Shown here piece after piece: positions 6,584 to 12,792 of a DNA stretch of 15,052 nucleotides; positions within the stretch are counted from its first letter, which is position 1, and every line of letters starts with the position of its first letter. The notes under the pieces were generated by a model. The model was not told the origin of the DNA and did not search any database. It was given only the letters and a program-made list of their open reading frames with translations. This DNA is from Anaerolineales bacterium UBA2029 (lineage in GTDB: Bacteria; Chloroflexota; Anaerolineae; Aggregatilineales; Aggregatilineaceae): assembly GCA_002332795.1 (NCBI GenBank), contig DDBP01000201.1, positions 1-15,052 of the forward strand, given 5' to 3'. Both the position numbers and the translations under genes were made by a program.

Positions 6584-7477
6584 ATGGCGCTCAAAGGCAA
6601 CCTGGCGGATTTCAGTACCACGCAGCTCCTCCATTTGATCCACCTGGCCAAGAAAACCGGCACCCTGCACCTCTACGAACCGGTAGTGACCAAGGAAATG
6701 ATCACCGATGGCGCAGGGAACAAACGCCCGAAGGTGATCCCCGGCAAAGAGCGAGCGACGCTCTCCTTTCAAGAGGGTCAGTTGATCCTGGCGACGCTGG
6801 GCCAGGAAGACGGCTACCTGGCCAGTGTGCTGCACAAGGCGGGCAAGCTCTCCGCCGAGCAGGCGCGTGTCATCCGCGAACGTGGCAGCAAGTATTCTGA
6901 CAAGGCGTTGGCGCTGATGTTGATCAACGCCAACTACGTCACCAAGGCCGACATCGTGCGCTGCATCCGCCAGCATACCCTGGACATCGTCTACGACGTG
7001 TTCACCTGGAAGCAAGAGCCGTTCGTCTTTGCCGACAACGAACTGCCCCCGCCAGGGCGTATCACCGTGCCGATTGATCTCAAAAACGTGATCATCGAAG
7101 GCACGCGCCGCGCCCAGGAGATCGAACCGCTGCTGGAAGAACTGCCCAGCCTCGACCTGGCGCTCAGGTTCCCGGACTCCCCTGGCGACAAGTTCCGCGG
7201 CGTGCATCTCAGCGTCCAGGAATGGCGCGTGGTGGGCTTTGTCAATCCCAAGAACACCATCCGGCAGATTGCCAAAGCCTGCAATATGACCGATACCGAG
7301 ATTCGCCGCATCGTCTATGGGCTGCTGCAGGCTGGCCTGGTCGAACTGGTGCGCCCGCCGAACATGCCCGCGCCTGCCATCCCGACGCCCGACGGCAACC
7401 GTCGGATCATCCCCATGGAGCCAGAGGTCAAGCGCAGCGTCGTCGAACGGCTGATCGCGCGGATCAAGGAAGCCTAG
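6584..7477 (+). CDS. DUF4388 (PATAN) domain protein with C-terminal winged helix
   Basis: The 297-residue protein begins MALKGNLADFSTTQLLHLIH, the usual opening of DUF4388/PATAN domains, which are thought to act as protein-protein adaptors in bacterial signalling with small GTPases and response regulators. The middle (about 60-145) has the family's 'quality' helices, including a stretch around YLASVLHKAGKLSAEQARVI. Residues from about 222 (PKNTIRQIAKACNMTDTEIR, then a LLQAGLVEL wing) look like a winged helix, so DNA or protein binding is possible. No signal peptide or transmembrane segment is seen. The ATG at 6584 is preceded by a weak GAGA purine run. It is first in the operon under the strong promoter, with the GTPase gene 85 bp downstream. 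Confidence 0.85.
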   Translation: MALKGNLADFSTTQLLHLIHLAKKTGTLHLYEPVVTKEMITDGAGNKRPKVIPGKERATLSFQEGQLILATLGQEDGYLASVLHKAGKLSAEQARVIRERGSKYSDKALALMLINANYVTKADIVRCIRQHTLDIVYDVFTWKQEPFVFADNELPPPGRITVPIDLKNVIIEGTRRAQEIEPLLEELPSLDLALRFPDSPGDKFRGVHLSVQEWRVVGFVNPKNTIRQIAKACNMTDTEIRRIVYGLLQAGLVELVRPPNMPAPAIPTPDGNRRIIPMEPEVKRSVVERLIARIKEA

Positions 7478-7490
7478 GCCCTGTTCATCC

Positions 7491-7516
7491 CAGGGGCGGC
7501 CCTGGCGTCGCCCCTG
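7491..7516. terminator. Hairpin between the DUF4388 and GTPase genes
   Basis: CAGGGGCG (7491-7498) pairs perfectly with CGCCCCTG (7509-7516) around a 10-nt loop. The following bases contain only a short run of four T at about 7528, so this is at best a partial terminator or an RNA processing/stability element that could lower expression of the downstream genes. Confidence 0.35.
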
Positions 7517-7562
7517 ATTGTATCTCGTTTTGAGGCATCATGGTGAAAGAGTGAAATCAACC

Positions 7563-8114
7563 ATGCCCAAACAGAATGTCAAGGTGGTCATCACCGGCCC
7601 CTTCAACGCTGGCAAGACCGAGTTCATCCGCTCGATCAGCGAGATCGGCGCGGTGACCACCGACGAGAATATCTCCAGAGAAGCGCCAGAGTTCGGCGTC
7701 AAGGCCAAGACCACCGTGGCCCTCGACTTCGGGCGTATCACCGTGGACGACGACCTGGTGCTGTATCTCTTTGGCACGCCGGGGCAGCGGCGCTTCGACT
7801 TCATGTGGGACATCCTGGCCGAGGGCATGTTGGGCTTCGTGGTGATGGTAGACAGCGCCCGACCGGAGACCTTCCGCGAGGCCAAGATCATCCTGGAGAC
7901 CTTCCGCGCCTATGCGCCGACCCCCTATGTGGTGGCCGCCAACAAGCAAGACCACCCCGAAGCCTGGTCTCCACAAGACCTGCGCATCGCCCTCCGCCTG
8001 GACGATCGCATCAAATTGTTGCCCTGTGTGGCCACCGACAAGGAGAGCGTCAAGAACGTATTGCTGGAGCTGCTATACGCCATCCTGGACGAGATGGATG
8101 CCTATTCGCAATAG
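7563..8114 (+). CDS. Ras-like small GTPase (MglA-type family)
   Basis: This 183-residue cytoplasmic switch protein has all the main GTP-binding motifs: P-loop GPFNAGKT (12-19), switch I threonines (50-51), G3 as GTPGQ (71-75, Gly in place of the usual Asp) and the guanine-specificity motif NKQD (127-130). The length fits a single G domain. Such prokaryotic GTPases usually lie beside DUF4388/PATAN or Roadblock/LC7 proteins, and here a DUF4388 gene precedes it. No Roadblock-type GAP is present in the window. The ATG at 7563 matches the normal N-terminus of the family; upstream GTG (7551) and TTG (7518) starts would add unstructured residues. The role (polarity, motility or envelope regulation) is unknown. 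Confidence 0.9.
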   Translation: MPKQNVKVVITGPFNAGKTEFIRSISEIGAVTTDENISREAPEFGVKAKTTVALDFGRITVDDDLVLYLFGTPGQRRFDFMWDILAEGMLGFVVMVDSARPETFREAKIILETFRAYAPTPYVVAANKQDHPEAWSPQDLRIALRLDDRIKLLPCVATDKESVKNVLLELLYAILDEMDAYSQ

Positions 8115-8122
8115 CGGGTGGA

Positions 8123-8148
8123 ACCTGCGCAGGCGTTGACCTGCGCAG
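8123..8148. repeat. Duplicated ACCTGCGCAG forming a hairpin before the hydrolase gene
   Basis: ACCTGCGCAG occurs at 8123-8132 and 8139-8148. Because CTGCGCAG is self-complementary, the RNA can form a 9-bp stem (8125-8133 with 8140-8148) around a 6-nt loop. It fills most of the 49-bp gap before the hydrolase and sits just upstream of its ribosome binding site, so it may affect translation or act as a dyad operator. Confidence 0.4.
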
Positions 8149-8163
8149 CAGAAGGGGGAAGAC

Positions 8164-8988
8164 GTGCCTTCGCTGGTCACTGACCCCGGCATCATTCACT
8201 ACGAAACATACGGGCGCGGACGCCCCGTATTGTTATTGCACGGGTGGTTGGGTTCGTGGGAACTCTGGCGCGACACCATCGAAGTGCTGGGCCGTGAGTT
8301 CCGCACCTACGCGCTCGATTTCTTCGGGTTCGGCGAATCCGATGTGCTGAGCGCCGCCGACCGTAATGTGCAGCGCAGCCGCCTGGACGCCTTCACCGTG
8401 CCCACCTATGTCGAGATGGTCAATCAGTTCATGAATCGGCTGGGCATTGGCCGCGCACCCCTGGTCGGGCACTCGATGGGCGGCACTGTCTCGCTGAGCA
8501 TGGCCATCCGCCATCCAGAGAAAGTATCGCGCGTCTGCGTGATCGGCTCGCCAATTGACGGCGGCTCGCTTAGCTGGCTGTTGCGGCTCTCCGGTCGGCG
8601 GCGGGCAGCGGCGTTCTTCTGGCTGTTCGGCGGGCGGGGTCTGCGCCTGTTCCTGCGTTTCTATAGCTACTTCATGGCGCGCGACGGGCGGGCCATGGGC
8701 CGCATGATCACCAAAGACGTCTCCAAGATCACCATGGAGTCGTTCTTTCAGAGCATCGGCACCCTGCGCAGGACAGACCTGCGCCCCGAACTGCACCGGA
8801 TATCCGCCCCGACGCTGGGCATGTACGGTCAACGCGACATCATCGTCCGGCCCAGCGAACATCAGACGCTCAAGACAGGCGTTCCCCACGCGCAGATCGA
8901 GTGGTTTCCGGACGCAGGACACTTCATCATGATGGACTCGCCGGAGCGGTTTATCAGCACGTTGCGGGCATGGCTGCGGGAGGACTGA
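8164..8988 (+). CDS. Alpha/beta hydrolase
   Basis: This 274-residue enzyme has the alpha/beta-hydrolase fold: HGW oxyanion motif at 26-28, nucleophile elbow GHSMGG with Ser104, acid Asp225 (GQRDIIV) and His253 (PDAGHF). A helical cap with an Arg-rich hydrophobic stretch lies between about 135 and 185. It has no signal peptide, so it acts in the cytoplasm or on the inner membrane face. The substrate cannot be read from sequence; an ester or acyl-thioester lipase-like activity would suit the AAR-like reductase two genes downstream. The start is GTG, well placed after AAGGGGGAA (8152-8160). It lies 49 bp after the GTPase gene and 70 bp before the beta-helix gene, probably in one operon. Confidence 0.9.
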   Translation: MPSLVTDPGIIHYETYGRGRPVLLLHGWLGSWELWRDTIEVLGREFRTYALDFFGFGESDVLSAADRNVQRSRLDAFTVPTYVEMVNQFMNRLGIGRAPLVGHSMGGTVSLSMAIRHPEKVSRVCVIGSPIDGGSLSWLLRLSGRRRAAAFFWLFGGRGLRLFLRFYSYFMARDGRAMGRMITKDVSKITMESFFQSIGTLRRTDLRPELHRISAPTLGMYGQRDIIVRPSEHQTLKTGVPHAQIEWFPDAGHFIMMDSPERFISTLRAWLRED

Positions 8989-9058
8989 GCATCAGCCGGG
9001 CAAGACTGGCGAGGTGCTGCGCCCAACGCCTGTCCTCAGGCCCAGAGGGGAAGTCACC

Positions 9059-10441
9059 ATGCCGAAGTCACAGCGAGTGCGCCGCTTCGTCATCGAGGAG
9101 AATCACCTGATCGCGCCCTTCAACGAGCCGGCGCGCGACCTGAGCATCCTCAACAAGCCGCTCAAGCTCCATCACGCCGACGTGCTGGATGCCGTTTGCG
9201 GCCCGGCGGGCGTCGAGCCGCCGCTGACTTCGATCCACGAGCTGGCTCGCCTGGCAGGTCGCGACGACGCCTGCCTGGTCTACCGCGACAATCTGTACTT
9301 CGACGAGGAATTCTTCAGCGCATTCTACGAACGGGCGCAGGCCAGCGGCGCGCCCTGTCGTGCCGCGCTGCCAGCGGACGACGCTGCCTGGCGCAAGTAC
9401 GCCGTGCCCCTGTCGCGCCTGAAGCCGGTATGCGATCCGGCGGGCAGGCCCCTGTATTACCCGCTCGACCTGTGGTACTTCCCCGAAGGCTACGCCGAGC
9501 CGCACAAATGGCAGGCCGTGCCCATCCCCAGTGACTACAAGGAGATCGGCTACTACAACGTGCCGGACTCGATGGCGAATCTGCGTCCGGGCGGGGCAGA
9601 TGGCGCAGTAGCCCGCGACCTTGACCTGACGCACCTGCTCACCGAGCGCTCGTGCCTGTCCATTGATAGCTGGGTGCACGTCTACTTCGCCAACATCATC
9701 CTGGGCGTCTTTTCGCGCGGCAAGCGCTTTGAGAAGCGCATCTCCGAACACAACCTGTTGGCCCTGCGCATCCTGTTTCGCGCCATTCTGGAACAGAAGC
9801 AGGTGCTCACCTGCTCCGAAGTGGTCAAGGTGGGCGAAGGCACCACCATTGACCCGTCGGCGGTCATCCTCGGCCCGACCACCATCGGGCGCAACTGCTC
9901 GATCGGGCCGGGCGTGGTGATAGACAACTCCATCATCGGCGACAATGTGAATATCGCCCAGGGCTGTCAGATCATGCTCAGCGTGGTGGGCAATCATTGC
10001 TTCCTGCCCTTCCGCGCGGCGCTGTTCATGTCCACCGTGATGGACTACTCCATCATCGCCCAGAATACCTGCATTCAGATGGGCGTCATCGGGCGCAACA
10101 GCTTCGTGGGTGCAGGGACGACCTTCACCGACTTCAACCTGCTGCCCGCCCCGTTGCGCGCGCTCAACGCCTACGACGAACTGGAAGATACGGGTCAGCC
10201 TGTGCTGGGCAGTTGCGTGGGGCACAATGCCCGGCTGGGATCGGGGTTGGTGGTGATGCCCGCCCGCGTGATCGAATCCGACGTGGTGCTCTTTGCCTCG
10301 CCGGAGCGGCGCGTCATCAATCGCAACGTGAGCTACGAGGAGAGCGATCATCACAAGGTGCGCGCCTCTGTCGCCAAACAACATCGTCGCCGCTACCCGC
10401 GCGTGGCCGAATCCGAAGAAGCTTTCCTGGAGCCATGGTGA
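9059..10441 (+). CDS. Left-handed beta-helix (hexapeptide repeat) protein
   Basis: Residues from about 255 to 360 and again about 385-415 of this 460-residue protein show hexapeptide repeats of the left-handed beta-helix type (GTTIDPSAVILG, TTIGRNCSIGPGVVI, SIIGDNVNIAQG, GVIGRNSFVGAG). This is the fold of many acyltransferases and of the C-terminal half of sugar nucleotidyltransferases. The N-terminal about 250 residues are not recognised. They begin with a FNEPARDLSILNKPL segment and contain aromatic-rich blocks but no clear nucleotidyltransferase signature. The ATG at 9059 is chosen because AGAGGGGAAG lies just upstream; the in-frame ATG at 9014 lacks this. Its stop overlaps the start of the AAR-like gene, indicating translational coupling and a shared pathway. 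The activity is unknown; acyl or sugar transfer is plausible. Confidence 0.85.
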   Translation: MPKSQRVRRFVIEENHLIAPFNEPARDLSILNKPLKLHHADVLDAVCGPAGVEPPLTSIHELARLAGRDDACLVYRDNLYFDEEFFSAFYERAQASGAPCRAALPADDAAWRKYAVPLSRLKPVCDPAGRPLYYPLDLWYFPEGYAEPHKWQAVPIPSDYKEIGYYNVPDSMANLRPGGADGAVARDLDLTHLLTERSCLSIDSWVHVYFANIILGVFSRGKRFEKRISEHNLLALRILFRAILEQKQVLTCSEVVKVGEGTTIDPSAVILGPTTIGRNCSIGPGVVIDNSIIGDNVNIAQGCQIMLSVVGNHCFLPFRAALFMSTVMDYSIIAQNTCIQMGVIGRNSFVGAGTTFTDFNLLPAPLRALNAYDELEDTGQPVLGSCVGHNARLGSGLVVMPARVIESDVVLFASPERRVINRNVSYEESDHHKVRASVAKQHRRRYPRVAESEEAFLEPW

Positions 10442-11583
10442 AGCAACCCGACGCCGTGAACACAACACCCGATACCTTCGCCTTCATCATCCATCCCATA
10501 GACCCCAAGGCCGACGTCGCCCGCAAGTACCCCTTGCTGGGCAAACTGCTGACCGAAGGACAGATCAACTTCTTCTCGCGCTTCTTCCCGCCGGTGTACA
10601 TCTCCGAGATCACGGGCGTGCGCTCAGTGGTCACCGGTCGGGAAGCGCGCGGGTGGTTCATCGCCTGCCCCTTCACCCCCAAGACCATGCTCAGCCTGCC
10701 CGTCGAGACGGTCTACCGCAAAATCGTCGCCTGCGGACGCCTGGCCGAGCGGCTGGGCGCGCGCATTCTGGGGCTGGGCGCATACACGTCGGTCGTCGGA
10801 GACGCCGGCCTGACCATCGCCCAACGGCTGGACATCCCCGTCACCAATGGCGACGCCTATACCGTCTACATGGCCGTCGCCGCCGTGCGCGAAGCGGCGC
10901 GCCGCATGGGACTGGAGATGAGCGCCAGCACGGCTGCGGTAGTTGGAGCGACCGGGGTGATCGGGCGGGTGTGCGCGCAGATGCTGGCCCGCGAAGTGCC
11001 GGAACTGATTCTGGTTGGGCGTCGCCCCGAAGCCGTGGCCGAAGTGCACGCCCTGTGCGCGGGGCAGCGGGCGCAGGTGCGCAGCAGCACTGACCTGAGC
11101 GCGATCTACAGCGCCGACCTGATCCTGACCGTCACCAGCGCCACAACAGCCGTCATCGAGCCGGAGCACCTCAAACCGGGGGCGATTGTGTGCGATGTGG
11201 CCCGCCCGCGCGATGTATCGCGGCGCGTGGCCGAGGTGCGCGACGATGTGCTGGTCATCGAGGGCGGCATGGTCGAAGTGCCGGGGCCGGTAGACTTCGG
11301 CTTCGACTTCGGCTTTCCGCCGGGCAAAGCCTACGCCTGCATGGCCGAAACCATGGCGCTGGCGCTCGAAGGACGCTACGAAGACTTCAGCGTGGGCAAG
11401 CACATCACCCTGGCCCAGGTAGAGGAGATCGCCGCGATCGCCGCGCGGCACGGCTTCCGCCTGAGTGGATTTCGCAGCTTCGAGCGCGCTGTCAGCGACG
11501 CGCAGATCGCCGCCGTGCGCGAGCGCGCTCAGCAGGCGCAACGCGCTCCGCGCTTCAGACACGGGTCTATGAAAATTGTGTGA
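10435..11583 (+). CDS. Fatty acyl-ACP reductase (AAR)-like dehydrogenase
   Basis: This 382-residue protein has a Rossmann motif VVGATGVIG (169-177) for NADPH. Compared from memory, its blocks run in the same order as those of cyanobacterial long-chain acyl-ACP reductase: GLGAYTSVVGDAG (113-125), a TNGDAYTVY segment before the Rossmann loop, DVARPRDVS, VIEGGMVE, then KAYACMAETMALALEG and a closing ITLAQVEEIAAIAARHGF. Cys302 in ACMAETMAL falls where AAR has its catalytic acyl-cysteine. The predicted reaction is acyl-ACP or acyl-CoA plus NADPH to fatty aldehyde. General annotation might call it a shikimate-dehydrogenase-like protein. It may start at ATG 10435 or at GTG 10438, which is better spaced from GGAG at 10429-10432. 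It overlaps the preceding gene by 7 nt. No aldehyde decarbonylase follows. Confidence 0.75.
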   Translation: MVKQPDAVNTTPDTFAFIIHPIDPKADVARKYPLLGKLLTEGQINFFSRFFPPVYISEITGVRSVVTGREARGWFIACPFTPKTMLSLPVETVYRKIVACGRLAERLGARILGLGAYTSVVGDAGLTIAQRLDIPVTNGDAYTVYMAVAAVREAARRMGLEMSASTAAVVGATGVIGRVCAQMLAREVPELILVGRRPEAVAEVHALCAGQRAQVRSSTDLSAIYSADLILTVTSATTAVIEPEHLKPGAIVCDVARPRDVSRRVAEVRDDVLVIEGGMVEVPGPVDFGFDFGFPPGKAYACMAETMALALEGRYEDFSVGKHITLAQVEEIAAIAARHGFRLSGFRSFERAVSDAQIAAVRERAQQAQRAPRFRHGSMKIV

Positions 11584-11841
11584 AACTTCCTGGCTGACGC
11601 CCGTGTTGTGAGCCGTTGTGTCCTCCCTGTGGCTGCTCCATCTGCGGTGTCGTGGTATAGTTGTGCTGTCAGAGGCCAGACTCGTTGCCTGCGGCAGAGT
11701 TCGTTATGCCTGGGCACAGAGCGCCGCTGATCCATGGGCGTCGGGCGACCGGCTCACTGCCGGACCGGATCATTACAGAGTGGGCCGCTGAGCCTGTCGT
11801 GCGCCACTTGAGACCCCACATGGCGGGGAGGTAGGGTTCGG
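11584..11841 (+). other. Upstream region and leader of the response-regulator gene
   Basis: No gene was found here. After the promoter at 11653-11661 a leader of about 175 nt would be transcribed. It can form CCGGC/GCCGG with a 5-nt loop near 11750, flanked by GATCC and GGATC that can pair outside it, so some RNA structure is likely. I do not recognise a known riboswitch. The ribosome binding site GGGGAGG ends about 10 nt before the ATG. Confidence 0.35.
11653..11661 (+). promoter_or_regulatory. Extended -10 promoter of the response-regulator gene
   Basis: TGGTATAGT is an extended -10 (TGn followed by TATAGT, one mismatch from TATAAT). The -35 position at 17 bp (TGCTCC) is poor. It lies about 180 bp before the start codon and would separate this gene from the upstream operon. 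Confidence 0.45.
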
Positions 11842-12750
11842 ATGGCTAAGGGTAGAATTCTGGTGGTCGAAGACGACTTCGACATCTCCAACATGCTGCG
11901 CATCTACTTCAGCGGCCTGGGCTACGACGTGCAGGTTGCGCCGCGCGGCGAGGAAGCGCTTCAGCTCACGCGCAAACAGCTTCCTCAGTTGATCGTGCTG
12001 GACATCATGTTGCCGGACATAGACGGTTACGAAGTCTGCCGCCGGTTGCGCTCCACGACCCGCACCAGTCACATCCCCATCATCTTCCTGACCCAGAAAG
12101 ACGAGCGCAGCGACAAGATCGCCGGTCTGGAACTGGGCGCGGACGACTATATCACCAAACCTTTCGACATCGAGGAACTCAAGCTGCGCGTCAAAAATCA
12201 GATTGACCGGGCGGAGCGCGATCATTACACCGACCCCAACAGCGGCCTGCCCAGCAGCGCCCTGATCGAAGAGAAACTGCGCGAGATCATGCGCGAGACG
12301 CAGACCTGGGCCTATCTGGACATCAAGCTGCAGCACTTCGACGCTTTCAAGGATGTCTATGGCTTCGTGGCGGCCAACGACGTGCTGCGCTTCATGGCCC
12401 TGCTGATGGGCGAAGTGGTGGACGAACTGGGCACGCCCAACGATTTCCTGGGGCATACAGGCAGCGACAACTTCGTCCTCATCACCTACTCCGACAAGGC
12501 CGAAGCGTTGGTCAAGCGCCTGACCGATCGTTTTGCCGAGGAAGTGCCCACTCACTATTCGTTCATTGACCGCGAGCGCGGTTTCATGATGAAGGACGAG
12601 GAGAAAATTCCGCTGATGAGCCTGGCCGTTGGCTGGGTGACCAACGCCAAACGGCAATTTGCCGACATCCGCGAGATCACCGAGCTGGCTGCCGAAAGTC
12701 GTCGTCACGGGGGCGCTCCCCAGGCCAGCGAAGTCACCACCGAGTGGTGA
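11842..12750 (+). CDS. Response regulator with degenerate GGDEF domain
   Basis: This is a 302-residue two-component output protein. The receiver domain (1 to about 120) has the acidic pocket Glu10-Asp11-Asp12, phospho-acceptor Asp54, Thr84 and Lys106 in the KPF motif, so it should be phosphorylated. The second domain (from about 131, DPNSGLPSSALIEEKL, which mirrors the DPLTGLPNR opening of GGDEF domains) has TGSDN (206-210) where GGDEF should be. The two catalytic acidic/Gly features are lost, so c-di-GMP synthesis is not expected; it may bind nucleotide or act as a protein interface. No DNA-binding domain is present. It lies 42 bp before a membrane PAS sensor, a likely cognate partner. The family call is secure; loss of cyclase activity is inferred from the motif. 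Confidence 0.9.
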   Translation: MAKGRILVVEDDFDISNMLRIYFSGLGYDVQVAPRGEEALQLTRKQLPQLIVLDIMLPDIDGYEVCRRLRSTTRTSHIPIIFLTQKDERSDKIAGLELGADDYITKPFDIEELKLRVKNQIDRAERDHYTDPNSGLPSSALIEEKLREIMRETQTWAYLDIKLQHFDAFKDVYGFVAANDVLRFMALLMGEVVDELGTPNDFLGHTGSDNFVLITYSDKAEALVKRLTDRFAEEVPTHYSFIDRERGFMMKDEEKIPLMSLAVGWVTNAKRQFADIREITELAAESRRHGGAPQASEVTTEW

Positions 12751-12792
12751 CCGCCGCCTGTCCGTCGCCAGAGATGATGCAAGCGATGGTCA

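Noticed and set aside
9068..10468. 466-residue minus-strand frame opposite the beta-helix gene
   Set aside because: Shadow of the hexapeptide-repeat gene, rich in His, Gln and Val with no domain pattern.
10624..11562. 312-residue minus-strand frame opposite the AAR-like gene
   Set aside because: Shadow; the plus strand carries the Rossmann motif and coupled start.
11842..12750. Active diguanylate cyclase
   Set aside because: The signature site reads TGSDN rather than GGDEF, so synthesis of c-di-GMP is not expected.
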